Shown here: positions 26,342-37,055 of the stretch, piece after piece
Layout: each line of letters begins with the position of its first letter
Numbering within the stretch: position 1 is the stretch's first letter
DNA from: Alteromonas abrolhosensis
Lineage (GTDB): Bacteria; Pseudomonadota; Gammaproteobacteria; Enterobacterales; Alteromonadaceae
Direction of reading: 5' to 3'
NCBI RefSeq assembly: GCF_001953635.1
Contig: NZ_MEJH01000003.1
Coordinates: forward strand, 186,001-250,000
DNA length: 64,000 nucleotides
The notes under the pieces: model-generated
The model's database searches: none
The model's input: the letters and a program-made list of their open reading frames with translations, nothing else
What the model was told of the DNA's origin: nothing
Program-made: the position numbers and the translations under genes

Positions 26342-27709
26342 ATGAAAATGTCTTTCCGCCATTGTCTATTGGCGTCTGCCGTTGTTGTAAGTTCATTGGG
26401 CTTTACTGCTAGCACACAGGCGGCGTTACCGTTCTTTTCTGATAAGAAAGATGAAGTTCCCTCGTTAGCCCCTATGCTTGAAGAAGCTACCCCCGCGGTA
26501 GTAAGCATTGCGGTAGAAGGAACGCAAACCTCTACGCAGCGTGTACCAGAGATGTTTCGCTACTTCTTCGGTGCTCCGCAAGAACAGGTTCAAGAGCGCC
26601 CTTTCCGAGGTCTTGGTTCTGGTGTCATCATAGATGCCGATAAAGGTTATGTCGTTACCAACAACCACGTTGTTGATAATGCAGATGAAATCACTGTTAA
26701 GTTAACTGACGGTCGCGAGTTTAAGGCGAAAAAGCTAGGTTCAGATGAGCAAAGCGATATCGCGCTACTTAAAATTGAACCTGATGACCTAAAGGCCTTA
26801 CCCTTAGCTAATTCTGACGCCCTGCGCGTTGGTGATTTCGTAGTAGCCATTGGCAACCCATTCGGTCTATCACAAACCGTTACCTCAGGTATCGTTAGTG
26901 CTTTAGGTCGCTCTGGTTTAAACATTGGTGGTTACGAAGACTTCATTCAAACTGACGCGGCAATTAACCGAGGTAACTCAGGTGGCGCATTGGTCAACCT
27001 TCGCGGGGAACTGGTTGGTATTAATACAGCCATTTTCGGCCCGAACGGCGGCAACGTCGGCATTGGCTTTGCTATTCCTGCCAATATGATGAAAAGCCTT
27101 GTGGATCAAATTGCAGAATTTGGTGAAGTTCGCCGTGGCTTATTGGGTATTTTAGGTAGCGACATAGACGCAGGTCTTGCCGAAGCTATGAACGCGGAGG
27201 TAAATATTGGCGCCTTTGTGAGTGAAGTGCAGCCAGAGTCTGCGGCAGAAAAAGGCGGCCTACAAGCCGGTGATATCATTACTGCCATTAACGGTCGTAA
27301 ACTGCATAGCTTCCAAGAACTACGCGCAAAAATTGCGAGTATGGGAGCCGGCGCTGAAGTTGAACTTACCGTTATGCGCAAAGGCAAGAAAATGAATGTT
27401 GAGGTTGTATTAGACGACGCAACAGATACCACGGTAACTGCAGCTCAAATTCACCCTGCTCTTGAAGGTGCAACGCTTGCTAACGGTACAGACAACGCTG
27501 GTAATGCCGGTGTGGTAGTGTCGGATATTGAGCGCGGCGCACCTGCAGCGCGAATTGGCCTTCAGCCTGAAGACGTGATTATTGGTGTTAACCGGGTACG
27601 CACATCAACGGTTGCAGAGTTTAGAAATGCACTAGACGAAGCGAAAGGCGTTATTGCACTTAACGTGAAACGCGGTAACTCAACGCTTTACTTGGTTATC
27701 AGGCAGTAG
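26342..27709 (+). CDS. degQ: Periplasmic serine protease/chaperone DegQ (Do family)
   Basis: The 455-residue protein has a signal peptide cleaved near TQAA (residues 25-28). A trypsin-like protease domain follows, with catalytic His109 (TNNHVVD), Asp139 (SDIALLK) and Ser213 (GNSGGAL), then two PDZ domains (about 265-355 and 375-450). It degrades or refolds damaged periplasmic proteins as cage oligomers. The length fits DegQ better than DegP, whose LA loop is longer. It is preceded by an AAGGAG site, followed by a strong terminator, and paired with degS as in other gammaproteobacteria. Confidence 0.94.
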   Translation: MKMSFRHCLLASAVVVSSLGFTASTQAALPFFSDKKDEVPSLAPMLEEATPAVVSIAVEGTQTSTQRVPEMFRYFFGAPQEQVQERPFRGLGSGVIIDADKGYVVTNNHVVDNADEITVKLTDGREFKAKKLGSDEQSDIALLKIEPDDLKALPLANSDALRVGDFVVAIGNPFGLSQTVTSGIVSALGRSGLNIGGYEDFIQTDAAINRGNSGGALVNLRGELVGINTAIFGPNGGNVGIGFAIPANMMKSLVDQIAEFGEVRRGLLGILGSDIDAGLAEAMNAEVNIGAFVSEVQPESAAEKGGLQAGDIITAINGRKLHSFQELRAKIASMGAGAEVELTVMRKGKKMNVEVVLDDATDTTVTAAQIHPALEGATLANGTDNAGNAGVVVSDIERGAPAARIGLQPEDVIIGVNRVRTSTVAEFRNALDEAKGVIALNVKRGNSTLYLVIRQ

Positions 27710-28082
27710 CATTTAAACCAAGGAATACCTCTCTCTTGGCATTTTATAGTTTGAGCAGAGGGTTAACTTTAAAACGGCGCCACGTGAGCGCCGTTTTGTT
27801 TTCTAGGGTATAGATTTTAACTCTCGCTGGGTGGGTATTGATCTATGCGGACTGGAATTAAGACTACCTAAAGTCAAAAGTTCTATGAGCAAGCTGAGAA
27901 AGAAAAAAGCTTGCTATTCAAGTTGCACAAAAATTACTTTTCATTACGGTAGTTTATTGAATAAAGTGATATCCTTTAACGTAAGAATGATAATTTAAGA
28001 ATGTTGCGCTTTAAGATTGTGAAGTAGTGCTGTTTTTGCGGCACATATAAGTAAGTGCGACGGACAACAAAAAGTGTGACTT
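27710..28082. other. Intergenic region between degQ and degS
   Basis: The first 90 bases carry the degQ terminator. The remaining roughly 285 bases hold no supported gene and must include the degS promoter, so degS appears to be transcribed separately from degQ. No clear repeats were seen. Confidence 0.5.
27771..27800 (+). terminator. Rho-independent terminator after degQ
   Basis: AAAACGGCGC and GCGCCGTTTT (27771-27797, loop CACGTGA) form a 10-bp stem ending in a T-rich stretch on the plus strand. Confidence 0.88.
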
Positions 28083-29153
28083 GTGACTGGCCGCTCAATA
28101 TTTAACTTCATACTAAAATCTGTATTTCTTGGCGTAGCTGTTGCTGCACTTCTATTAGTTTTCCTTCCCGATCTTCGTCAAGGTAAAGGCCTTACGCAAG
28201 GGTTCTTTAACTCACCCTCGGTAAGCGCCAGCCGCGAAAGCTATTTTACGGCGTTAAGTCGCTCTGCACCTGCGGTTGTAAATATCTATAGCGTAAGTAT
28301 TGAAAACGGCTCAGGGCTATTTAGAAATCAATCTCGTGGACGCACTAACCTTGGTTCAGGCGTTATCATGACAGAAAACGGCTACTTGCTTACCTGCCAC
28401 CACGTTGTCGCCGATGCCGACAGCATTTACGTAGCGGTACAAGACGGGCGCATTTTAGAGGCGCAAATTGTGGGTACCGACCCCCTTACAGACCTTGCCG
28501 TATTAAAGGTTACAGCCGACAACCTGCATATTATTCCTCAGGTTGCCGAACCTGATACCCATGTGGGCGATGTGGTTATGGCTATCGGGAATCCCTTCGA
28601 TTTAGGGCAGACCATTACCCAAGGCATAGTGAGCAGGGCGGGACGAAACGGCCTATCGAACTATGTCGACTTCATCCAGACCGATGCAGTATTAAACCAG
28701 GGTAATTCCGGCGGCGCACTTGTAGATAGCAATGGTATTTTACTCGGCATTACCAATGCTAATTTTCAGGTGTTAGATTCTAATAATCGCGCACGTAACG
28801 TGGACGGTATTAACTTTGCTGTACCATACGAACTGGCTAAGCGAGTCATGGATGAAATTATCAGCAATGGACGAGTTGTCCGTGGACAGCTTGGCTTTGT
28901 AGGTGGTGAGAATCGCAATCGCCCTGGCATAGATGTGTCGGCAGTCGCGAAAGGCAGCCCTGCCGATATCGCGGGAATTCGACCTGGCGATATCATAGTA
29001 GCCATTGACGGAGTACGCCTGGAAAGCGCCTCTAAAACACTGGATATGATTGCCGAGACCGAGCCCGGTACAGAGCTTGAAATTGAACTTAGCCGCGACG
29101 GCCGCTCAATTACTATTACAGCAACTGTGGCTGAACTTCGCGCTGGCCAATAA
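28083..29153 (+). CDS. degS: Inner-membrane regulatory protease DegS
   Basis: The 356-residue protein starts at GTG 28083. One N-terminal membrane anchor (about residues 10-29) is not followed by a cleavage site. The protease domain has catalytic His107, Asp137 and Ser209 (GNSGGAL), and a single PDZ domain (about 260-350) ends the chain. One PDZ and an uncleaved anchor separate DegS from DegQ. In the sigma-E pathway DegS senses misfolded outer-membrane proteins through its PDZ domain and makes the first cut in RseA. It lies next to LPS- and lipid-transport genes whose failure would trigger that response. Confidence 0.94.
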   Translation: MTGRSIFNFILKSVFLGVAVAALLLVFLPDLRQGKGLTQGFFNSPSVSASRESYFTALSRSAPAVVNIYSVSIENGSGLFRNQSRGRTNLGSGVIMTENGYLLTCHHVVADADSIYVAVQDGRILEAQIVGTDPLTDLAVLKVTADNLHIIPQVAEPDTHVGDVVMAIGNPFDLGQTITQGIVSRAGRNGLSNYVDFIQTDAVLNQGNSGGALVDSNGILLGITNANFQVLDSNNRARNVDGINFAVPYELAKRVMDEIISNGRVVRGQLGFVGGENRNRPGIDVSAVAKGSPADIAGIRPGDIIVAIDGVRLESASKTLDMIAETEPGTELEIELSRDGRSITITATVAELRAGQ

Positions 29154-29216
29154 GTCTACCTAGCAATAGGGGAAGGCATTGATTGTAAACGCATAAAGCA
29201 CGAATTGAAGACATAA

Positions 29217-29254
29217 AAAAAGCGCCAAATAGGCTATCTATTTGGCGCTTTTTT
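29217..29254. terminator. Bidirectional rho-independent terminator between degS and murA
   Basis: AGCGCCAAAT (29221-29230) and ATTTGGCGCT (29240-29249) form a 10-bp stem flanked by A-run and T-run, serving convergent degS and murA. Confidence 0.92.
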
Positions 29255-29273
29255 ATGAGCGTAAAGCCTCGAG

Positions 29274-30539
<1,266 letters not shown>

Positions 30540-30548
30540 TTACGCCTA

Positions 30549-30806
30549 TTATTGAGGGATATTAAACTGGCGCTCACGCTCCCAGTCTTTTACTGAAAAC
30601 GTCTTGATAGTAATTGCATGCATGCTGCCGTCTGCAATTTTATCAGCCAAAGGCGCGTATACCGCTTGCTGGCGCTTTACTCGGCTCATTTCGCTAAACG
30701 CATCGCTTACCGCAATGATATTATAATGCGACCCTTCGCCCTTTACGTGGACTTCATGAAGGTCTAGCGCATCTTTCAAGATTTTTTCAATTTCAGACAA
30801 TTCCAT
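30549..30806 (-). CDS. ibaG: BolA family protein IbaG
   Basis: The 85-residue protein has the BolA/IbaA fold signature (EVHVKGEGSHYNIIAVSD ... RVKRQQAVYAPLADKIADGSMHAITIKTFS). The conserved His of the last motif is the usual [2Fe-2S] ligand contributed to monothiol-glutaredoxin complexes. Its place between mlaB and murA matches E. coli ibaG (yrbA), not bolA. The start ATG lies 29 bases after the mlaB stop. Confidence 0.93.
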   Translation of the reverse strand: MELSEIEKILKDALDLHEVHVKGEGSHYNIIAVSDAFSEMSRVKRQQAVYAPLADKIADGSMHAITIKTFSVKDWERERQFNIPQ

Positions 30807-30835
30807 AACTTACTTCTTAATTCGCTAACGGGTGT

Positions 30836-31144
30836 TTATTCTACGGGTAAAAAGCTATCTGCGTCGCTTATTTTCGCAAGCTTGCGCAGCTTCTCAGGCA
30901 TTTTATATAGCGTCATGCTAACACCATTTTGCTTTGCATCCCTAACAGCATTAATAAGCCAAGCTAAACCTGCGCTATCTGCACGCTCTACATCGCTTAA
31001 ATCAACAAGGCACCTTTTATTGCTGACCAAGGTGCTACGCTCGTTTCCGTTTAAACTTTCCCAGAAATTTTTAGACAGGGTATCACGGTCGAGGTGACCG
31101 TGAACTACAACATTACCCTTGTCGTTTACCTCGAATAGGCTCAC
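30836..31144 (-). CDS. mlaB: STAS-domain protein MlaB
   Basis: This 102-residue STAS protein contains the anti-sigma-antagonist-like segment CLVDLSDVERADSAGLAWLINAV, with the conserved DSAG turn. MlaB binds the MlaF ATPase and is required for assembly and activity of the MlaFEDB complex, which moves phospholipids between the membranes. The GTG start overlaps the mlaC stop by 4 bases (GTGA), showing coupling. Confidence 0.94.
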   Translation of the reverse strand: MSLFEVNDKGNVVVHGHLDRDTLSKNFWESLNGNERSTLVSNKRCLVDLSDVERADSAGLAWLINAVRDAKQNGVSMTLYKMPEKLRKLAKISDADSFLPVE

Positions 31145-31806
31145 TCAGCCTCTCCTTCGATTTTAATTGGCTCACCTTGCTTCAGCTCTACCGGCTTACC
31201 AATTTTGTCGCGCATTAATGCTATAACCGCATCAATACCATCTTGACGAAGGATCGATTCAAATTCGCTACGCTTGCTGTTCAGCATACTAATACCTTCA
31301 GCAACCATGTCGTAAGCTTTCCACTCGTTCGTTTTATTGTCTTTGCGAACTTTAAAAGCAATTTTGATTTCAGGACGGCTAGGATCTTGAACCACTGCGC
31401 GAACGGTTACCGATTTCTTATCATCAAACGATGATTCAGGCTCAAAAACGACTTCTTGATTGTCGTAATACCCCATTGCTACGGCGTAGGTAGTAACTAG
31501 GTACTGGCGAAATACACTGATGTATTCACCCATTTTTTCTTGAGGAACTGATTTAAAATGTTTACCTAGCACCATAAACGCTGCGAATTTATAGTCGATA
31601 TGAGGTACCAACTCTTCTTCCATGATGGTGCGTAGCATCTCAGGATCTTCTTTAATCGCCGCTTGATTCGCTTTGATGCGCTCGAACGTGCGATTCGCCA
31701 CGTCTTGAACCAGCTCATATGGGTTCTGTTCGTTAACTTCTTGTGCGTTCGCTATGCCCGCTACAGACATCATAAAGATGCCAATTGCTACCATAAACTT
31801 TTTCAA
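31141..31806 (-). CDS. mlaC: Periplasmic phospholipid carrier MlaC
   Basis: The protein has about 221 residues, with a signal peptide (MKKFMVAIGIFMMSVAGIANA) and an MlaC/Tol-Tol-Ttg2 domain whose hydrophobic pocket ferries phospholipids between outer-membrane MlaA and the inner-membrane MlaFEDB complex. The TTG at 31806 has AGGAG 6 bases upstream and is preferred over a GTG two codons earlier, which would be almost touching that site. A gap of 118 bases, the longest in the mla operon, separates it from mlaD. Confidence 0.93.
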   Translation of the reverse strand: MKKFMVAIGIFMMSVAGIANAQEVNEQNPYELVQDVANRTFERIKANQAAIKEDPEMLRTIMEEELVPHIDYKFAAFMVLGKHFKSVPQEKMGEYISVFRQYLVTTYAVAMGYYDNQEVVFEPESSFDDKKSVTVRAVVQDPSRPEIKIAFKVRKDNKTNEWKAYDMVAEGISMLNSKRSEFESILRQDGIDAVIALMRDKIGKPVELKQGEPIKIEGEAE

Positions 31807-31924
31807 AATCACTCTCCTAACTTAAAACTCTATTTAGCAGACCTGATGACAACCCGATTAGTTTCATCACGCCGCTGGAATAAATTAACAACTATGTTGA
31901 ATACGGGTAGACGCCATACCGCGA

Positions 31925-32398
31925 TTAATTCTCGTCACTTCCGCGATTAAATAAGAACTGCCCAATAAGGTCTTCAAGAACCAATGCAGACTTAGTGTCT
32001 TGTAGGTAGTCACCGTCTTGTAAATTGGCAACACCGTCAAAAGAGAACCCAGGCTGGAAGCCAACGTATTGCTCACCCAGCAATCCAGACGTCAAAATAG
32101 ACACTGAGCTAGTCTCAGGGAAACCGTTGTATTCATTTAAAATTGACAGTTCTACTACTGGCGTAAAATCTTCTGGGTCAAGGGTAATTGACGACACGCG
32201 ACCAACCGTAACACCCCCTACTTTTACTGCCGATCTCGGCTTTAAGCCGCCAATATTGTCAAACTTAGCGTATAACGTGTAGGTATCGCCTTCGGTCGCT
32301 ACCGTTTGATTTGCTACTTTAAGTGCCAATAACAACAACGCACCTATAGTAAGCGTGACAAACACACCAACCATTACTTCCGTTTTATACTTATTCAT
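31925..32398 (-). CDS. mlaD: MCE-domain lipid-transport protein MlaD
   Basis: The 157-residue protein has an N-terminal transmembrane helix (about residues 7-27) and one MCE domain (about 38-118, YTLYAKFDNIGGLKPRSAVKVGGVTVGRV). MlaD forms the hexameric ring on the periplasmic face of the MlaFEDB phospholipid transporter. It is shorter than E. coli MlaD (183) at the C-terminus. It lies 9 bases after mlaE. Confidence 0.95.
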   Translation of the reverse strand: MNKYKTEVMVGVFVTLTIGALLLLALKVANQTVATEGDTYTLYAKFDNIGGLKPRSAVKVGGVTVGRVSSITLDPEDFTPVVELSILNEYNGFPETSSVSILTSGLLGEQYVGFQPGFSFDGVANLQDGDYLQDTKSALVLEDLIGQFLFNRGSDEN

Positions 32399-32407
32399 TC
32401 CAATCCC

Positions 32408-33184
32408 CTACTCGATACCAAACATAAGGGCGGTTAGCACGAAGTCCAGCCCTAATACTGCTAATGATGAATAGACCACCGTTTCGGTAGTCGCTTTGCT
32501 GATCCCTTCCGATGTTGGAATGGAATCGTAACCTTTAAATATGGCAATCCACGTCACAACTAAGGCAAACACGAGGCTTTTTATTACGCCGTTGACGACA
32601 TCCTGGTTCCAATCTACTGTCGACTGCATAATTGACCAGTAACTGCCTGCATCAACCCCTAGCCAGTCAACGCCCACTAAATGACCGCCTAAAATACCAA
32701 TTGCACTGAAAATAATGGCAAGCATTGGCATTGCTAACATCCCCGCCCAAAAGCGAGGAGCAACAATACGCCTTAGTGGATCTACCGCCATCATCTCTAA
32801 ACTACTTAACTGCTCAGTGGCTTTCATAAGGCCAATTTCAGCAGTCAACGCTGAACCAGCTCGCCCAGCGAAAAGTAATGCCGTTACCACTGGACCAAGT
32901 TCACGCAGAAGTGACAACGCCACCATGGGACCTAAACTCCCTTCTGCACCGTAATCCACTAATATGGTGTAACCTTGTAGGGCCATTACCATGCCGATGA
33001 ACAATCCCGACACCATAATGATCAGTAGCGACTGAACCCCAACTACGTAAAGCTGTTTAATCACCAACGGAATATTCTTAACCCGTGGAACAGCAATCAA
33101 CGCACCAAATAGCATAAGCGCAGCACGTCCAACCGCAGTAACCTTCGCTATCGTTTTAGCGCCTATCGATTGGAAAAACTTCAT
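32408..33184 (-). CDS. mlaE: MlaE permease of the phospholipid transporter
   Basis: The 258-residue inner-membrane permease (MlaE/YrbE family) has five to six helices and the conserved [34 protein letters not shown] segment that couples to the MlaF ATPase. It is the transmembrane part of the MlaFEDB complex maintaining outer-membrane lipid asymmetry. The start codon overlaps the mlaF stop (ATGA). Confidence 0.96.
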   Translation of the reverse strand: MKFFQSIGAKTIAKVTAVGRAALMLFGALIAVPRVKNIPLVIKQLYVVGVQSLLIIMVSGLFIGMVMALQGYTILVDYGAEGSLGPMVALSLLRELGPVVTALLFAGRAGSALTAEIGLMKATEQLSSLEMMAVDPLRRIVAPRFWAGMLAMPMLAIIFSAIGILGGHLVGVDWLGVDAGSYWSIMQSTVDWNQDVVNGVIKSLVFALVVTWIAIFKGYDSIPTSEGISKATTETVVYSSLAVLGLDFVLTALMFGIE

Positions 33185-33981
33185 TTATCTGCCCCTAAAA
33201 AACTGGTTTTCAAATCAGGTGCTGGATAATGAAACGGTACCGGTCCATCGGCCTTACCTTTCAGGAACTGCTGTACTAATTCAGAATCACTCTCTCTAAT
33301 TTGCTGCGCCGTTCCTTCGCCAATAACGCGCTTGTCGGCCAGGATATAAATATAATCGGCAATAGTAAGCACTTCGGTCACATCGTGAGTTACTACAATA
33401 CTGGTTAGACTAAGCGCGTCGTTTAGTTCACGAATAAGCTTCACCAGCACGCCCATTGAGATAGGATCTTGCCCGGCGAAAGGTTCATCGTACATGATTA
33501 AATCTGGGTCTAACGCGATTGCCCTTGCCAGCGCGGCTCGGCGCGCCATACCGCCAGACAATTCACTAGGCATTAGTTGAGCAGCACCGCGTAGGCCAAC
33601 TGCCTGTAGCTTTAAAGCGACAATTGTAGCAATCACGTCTTCCGAAAGCTTGGTGTGTTCACGAAGTGGAAATGCCACGTTATCAAACACACTCATATCG
33701 GTAAAAAGCGCACCACTTTGAAAAAGCATGCTCATTCGACGGCGAGTTTCATAAAGCGATTTTCTCGACATAGAAACAATTGAATCGCCGTCAAATCGTA
33801 CGTCGCCTTCATCTGGCGTTAACTGCCCACCAATAAGGCGCAGCAACGTGGTTTTACCTATACCGCTTGGTCCCATTACCGCAGTAATTTTACCTTTAGG
33901 TACCTTTAATGAAATCCCATCATAAATGATGCGATCTGCACGCTTAAAGGTGAGGTTATCTACTTCAACTAAATGATCCAT
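33181..33981 (-). CDS. mlaF: MlaF ATPase of the phospholipid transporter
   Basis: The 266-residue ABC ATPase has Walker [12 protein letters not shown], the signature [16 protein letters not shown], Walker [10 protein letters not shown] and the switch His (IVVTHDVTE). The long C-terminal tail after the fold is where MlaF family members contact partner subunits. It is the first gene of the mlaFEDCB-ibaG-murA unit. The ATG lies at 33979-33981, with the promoter expected in the 585-base gap to yrbG. Confidence 0.96.
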   Translation of the reverse strand: MDHLVEVDNLTFKRADRIIYDGISLKVPKGKITAVMGPSGIGKTTLLRLIGGQLTPDEGDVRFDGDSIVSMSRKSLYETRRRMSMLFQSGALFTDMSVFDNVAFPLREHTKLSEDVIATIVALKLQAVGLRGAAQLMPSELSGGMARRAALARAIALDPDLIMYDEPFAGQDPISMGVLVKLIRELNDALSLTSIVVTHDVTEVLTIADYIYILADKRVIGEGTAQQIRESDSELVQQFLKGKADGPVPFHYPAPDLKTSFLGADK

Positions 33982-34566
33982 AGTTACTTAAATGTCGACC
34001 CCTGACGTTGGACTGAGACCGTTTTTACGACGCGTTCAATCCTTTTAGAAAATATTAAATGTATAAGAGCAATGTGAGTATACAATTTCTGTGCCTTTAC
34101 CCTGTATTCACTCTTAAGGTTTACTGCACAGTTTACTTTATGAGCGCTTAAAATCAAAAAAGTTTACTCATCAGTGTACTTTTTTCACCTTCGTTCGCCA
34201 GACGTATCAATGAGAACACTGTCTGGGCGGTGTAATTTGGTGTCATTGTACGCTTTTTCAAGGCGCTCTCCAAAGCCAAAAAGTTACAAGTTATGTTCGA
34301 TTAAGACGAATGTTAGGTATCTCGCGCCCAAGTGCCCATCTAGTATGCTACAAGCCTCCCAAGTCAATCCTAATACCATCCTATTTTGTTGTTTCTTAAC
34401 TGAAACTGAACACGATGCACACTGAGCGATAGTAGATGACGCTTAACGTTTTCAGCGGAATTTTACGTCAATTGACAGCATTTGGTGAAAATAAACCGCC
34501 GCGAGCATAGGCAAATGGCACTCTTTTTGCGACAATCTAGCGAAATACTTTCTATTACAGGTTGTT
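33982..34566. other. Divergent promoter region between mlaF and yrbG, no gene seen
   Basis: This is an unusually long 585-base intergenic stretch. Open frames here have poor composition, no ribosome sites and no recognisable protein features. Two pairs of GTTTACT-like heptamers occur at 34119 and 34131 and at 34162 and 34174 (GTGTACT), each pair with a 12-bp period, flanking a short AT-rich piece. They could be operator sites for either divergent operon. No tRNA-like fold was recognised. Confidence 0.45.
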
Positions 34567-35523
34567 GTGCTTTTAAACATTGTCATTTTTCTTGTTGGGC
34601 TGATTGTTCTTAGTTGGAGCGCCGACCGTTTTGTTTATGGCGCCTCAGCATTAGCAAAGAACATTGGTATTTCTCCAATGATGATCGGATTAACGATTGT
34701 CGCCATGGGATCTTCTGCACCTGAAATTGTGGTTTCCGCCATTGCCTCTGCGAATGGCAACATGAATACCGCAGTGGGTAACGCGCTAGGTTCTAACATT
34801 ACAAATATCGCACTTGTATTAGGTATAACGGCGCTCGTAAAACCCTTACTGGTTTCGTCCACCACGTTAAAACGCGAGCTCCCTGCACTTCTTATTATCT
34901 CGTTAATCGCTATAGGCTTTATGTTCGATGGTGAACTGAAGTCTTATGAAGGGATTATTTTGCTGGGCTTGTTCATCTTCGTATTGGCGATGATGGCTTG
35001 GTTGTCGCTGCAGGTAGATAAAGAAGACCCGCTTGTTGCCGAAACCGCTGACGAAATTCCGAAAGGCGTTTCAAACACCTCTGCGCTTATTTGGATTGGT
35101 GTTGGCCTTGTAATACTGCCATTAAGTGCTCACTTCTTGGTGAACTCAGCAGTAGAAATTGCAAGGTACATGGGTATTTCTGACCTGGTTATTGGACTGA
35201 CAATTATCGCTTTTGGCACCAGTCTTCCAGAATTGGCCGCCAGTGTAGCTGGTGTACTTAAAGGTGAAGACGATTTAGCGCTAGGTAATATCATTGGCTC
35301 AAATATCTTTAATTTGCTTGCGGTACTTGGCATGCCAGGCTTAATTGCTCCTGGTATTCTGGACCCTGACGTTTATAACCGGGATATGTACGTCATGCTT
35401 GGTTTAACGTTAATACTGTTTTTGTTCAGCTTTGATTTAATTGGCAAACGTACAATATCAAGAACAAATGGGTTCATACTTCTGGCTTGTTTTATCGGCT
35501 ATCAATTCTGGCTGTTCGGATAA
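34567..35523 (+). CDS. yrbG: Calcium/sodium antiporter family protein YrbG
   Basis: The 318-residue inner-membrane protein of the CaCA superfamily has the two inverted alpha repeats that form the ion sites: GSSAPEIVVSAIASANGN with the following NALGSNITNIALVLG, and GTSLPELAASVAGVLKG with GNIIGSNIFNLLAVLG. About ten helices are predicted. The start is GTG at 34567. As in E. coli, yrbG heads the kdsD-kdsC-lptCAB block, with 2 bases between its stop and the kdsD start. The physiological ion is not established. Confidence 0.93.
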   Translation: MLLNIVIFLVGLIVLSWSADRFVYGASALAKNIGISPMMIGLTIVAMGSSAPEIVVSAIASANGNMNTAVGNALGSNITNIALVLGITALVKPLLVSSTTLKRELPALLIISLIAIGFMFDGELKSYEGIILLGLFIFVLAMMAWLSLQVDKEDPLVAETADEIPKGVSNTSALIWIGVGLVILPLSAHFLVNSAVEIARYMGISDLVIGLTIIAFGTSLPELAASVAGVLKGEDDLALGNIIGSNIFNLLAVLGMPGLIAPGILDPDVYNRDMYVMLGLTLILFLFSFDLIGKRTISRTNGFILLACFIGYQFWLFG

Positions 35524-35525
35524 TC

Positions 35526-36506
35526 ATGAATACACAAACTCAGATGAACTATATCGACTCGGCAAAGCGCGTTATTGAAATTGAAACGCAAGCCATCGCT
35601 AATTTAGCAGATCGCTTAGACAGTGAATTTATCGCTGCCTGCAATATTCTCTTTGCCTGCAAGGGAAAAGTGGTCGTGAGCGGTATGGGAAAATCTGGGC
35701 ATATCGGCAATAAAATTGCCGCTACCTTAGCCAGTACAGGAACGCCTGCTTTTTTTATGCACCCAGGTGAGGCCAACCATGGCGACCTAGGTATGTTGAG
35801 TAAAGGGGATGTTTTACTAGCGATATCTAACTCTGGTGAAACCAACGAACTGGTTAACTTGCTGCCAGTTGTTAAACGCTTGGGCATACAAGTGGTTGCC
35901 ATGACCAACAGTGCTTCTAGCTCATTAGGGCAGCACGCCGACGTCGTTATTGATATTAGTGTAGAGAAAGAAGCTTGTTCGCTGGGGCTAGCGCCTACTT
36001 CAAGCACCACTGCCACACTGGTCATGGGTGACGCTTTAGCGGTAGCACTTCTCGATCAAAAAGGTTTCACTTCAGATGACTTTGCGCTTTCGCACCCTGG
36101 CGGTAGTTTGGGCAGAAAACTTCTGCTTAAAGTCAGCGATATCATGCTAAGCGGTAGTGATATCCCTCTTATCAATGCAAGCGCTTCAGTAGCTGATGCA
36201 TTGTTGGAAATCTCCAAGAAGGGCTTGGGAATGACAGGCGTAGTTGCGGTAGATGGAACGCTGAGCGGCGTATTCACTGACGGCGATTTGCGACGAATTC
36301 TGGATGCCCGCATTGATGTGCATAGCGCAACAGTGGAAGAGGTGATGACCAAAGGCGGTAAAACCACGTCTGCAGATCAACTGGCTGTAGAAGCGCTTAA
36401 TTTAATGGAAACCCACAAAATTAGCGCTCTGATGGTTACCAACAACGAGCGCAAACCCATTGGAGCCTTTAACATGCATATGCTGCTTAAAGCGGGAGTG
36501 CTTTAA
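35526..36506 (+). CDS. kdsD: D-arabinose 5-phosphate isomerase KdsD
   Basis: The enzyme has 326 residues from ATG 35526; a frame extending upstream into yrbG is rejected because the length then exceeds the family norm (328 in E. coli). The SIS domain (about 40-170, with VSGMGKSGHIGNKIA) isomerises ribulose 5-phosphate to arabinose 5-phosphate, the first step of KDO synthesis for LPS. Two CBS domains occupy about 205-326. It is directly abutted by kdsC. Confidence 0.95.
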   Translation: MNTQTQMNYIDSAKRVIEIETQAIANLADRLDSEFIAACNILFACKGKVVVSGMGKSGHIGNKIAATLASTGTPAFFMHPGEANHGDLGMLSKGDVLLAISNSGETNELVNLLPVVKRLGIQVVAMTNSASSSLGQHADVVIDISVEKEACSLGLAPTSSTTATLVMGDALAVALLDQKGFTSDDFALSHPGGSLGRKLLLKVSDIMLSGSDIPLINASASVADALLEISKKGLGMTGVVAVDGTLSGVFTDGDLRRILDARIDVHSATVEEVMTKGGKTTSADQLAVEALNLMETHKISALMVTNNERKPIGAFNMHMLLKAGVL

Positions 36507-37055
36507 ATGATCACTACTTTGTACACGGAAATAGACGGTCCGCTTTTTGCAAAACTAGCCAAAATCAAATTGCTTGTGTGTGACGTTGATGGTGTGTTCT
36601 CAGATGGCCGAATTTATCTGGGCAATGACGGTGAAGAGCTTAAAGCTTTCCACACCCGCGACGGATATGGCGTAAAGGCATTGGTAAGCAACGGCGTGAA
36701 TGTTGCTGTTATTACTGGGCGTCGCTCTGCTATCGTAGAAAATAGAATGAAGGCACTTAATGTTGCCCACATTATTCAGGGCGAAGAAAATAAAGCTGAT
36801 GCGCTTGGCGAGCTTATGGAAAGTCTTGAGTTAAGCGCTGATGAAGTGGCAGCAGTGGGTGATGACATGCCCGATACAGGTATGTACAGACACGTGGCGG
36901 TTAAAATTGCCGTTGCCGATGCCCATCCTTATGTGGCAAAACAAGCAAACTGGATTACCACCCTTCCTGGAGGGTTTGGTGCGGTCAGAGAAATTTCGGA
37001 TACCATTTTGCAGGCCAAAGGAATTACGAACGAGATTTTTGGAGCAAGTGTATGA
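36507..37055 (+). CDS. kdsC: KDO 8-phosphate phosphatase KdsC
   Basis: The 182-residue HAD-superfamily phosphatase of the C0 type, active as a tetramer, has the nucleophile motif VCDVDGVFSDG and the GDDMPD metal-binding motif. It removes the phosphate from KDO 8-P. The ATG follows the kdsD stop with no spacer, and its stop overlaps lptC by 4 bases. Confidence 0.95.
   Translation: MITTLYTEIDGPLFAKLAKIKLLVCDVDGVFSDGRIYLGNDGEELKAFHTRDGYGVKALVSNGVNVAVITGRRSAIVENRMKALNVAHIIQGEENKADALGELMESLELSADEVAAVGDDMPDTGMYRHVAVKIAVADAHPYVAKQANWITTLPGGFGAVREISDTILQAKGITNEIFGASV

Noticed and set aside
34174..34425. An 83-codon frame in the mlaF-yrbG gap
   Set aside because: It has no ribosome site, a composition unlike the neighbours, no signal or domain, and sits in a promoter region with repeats.
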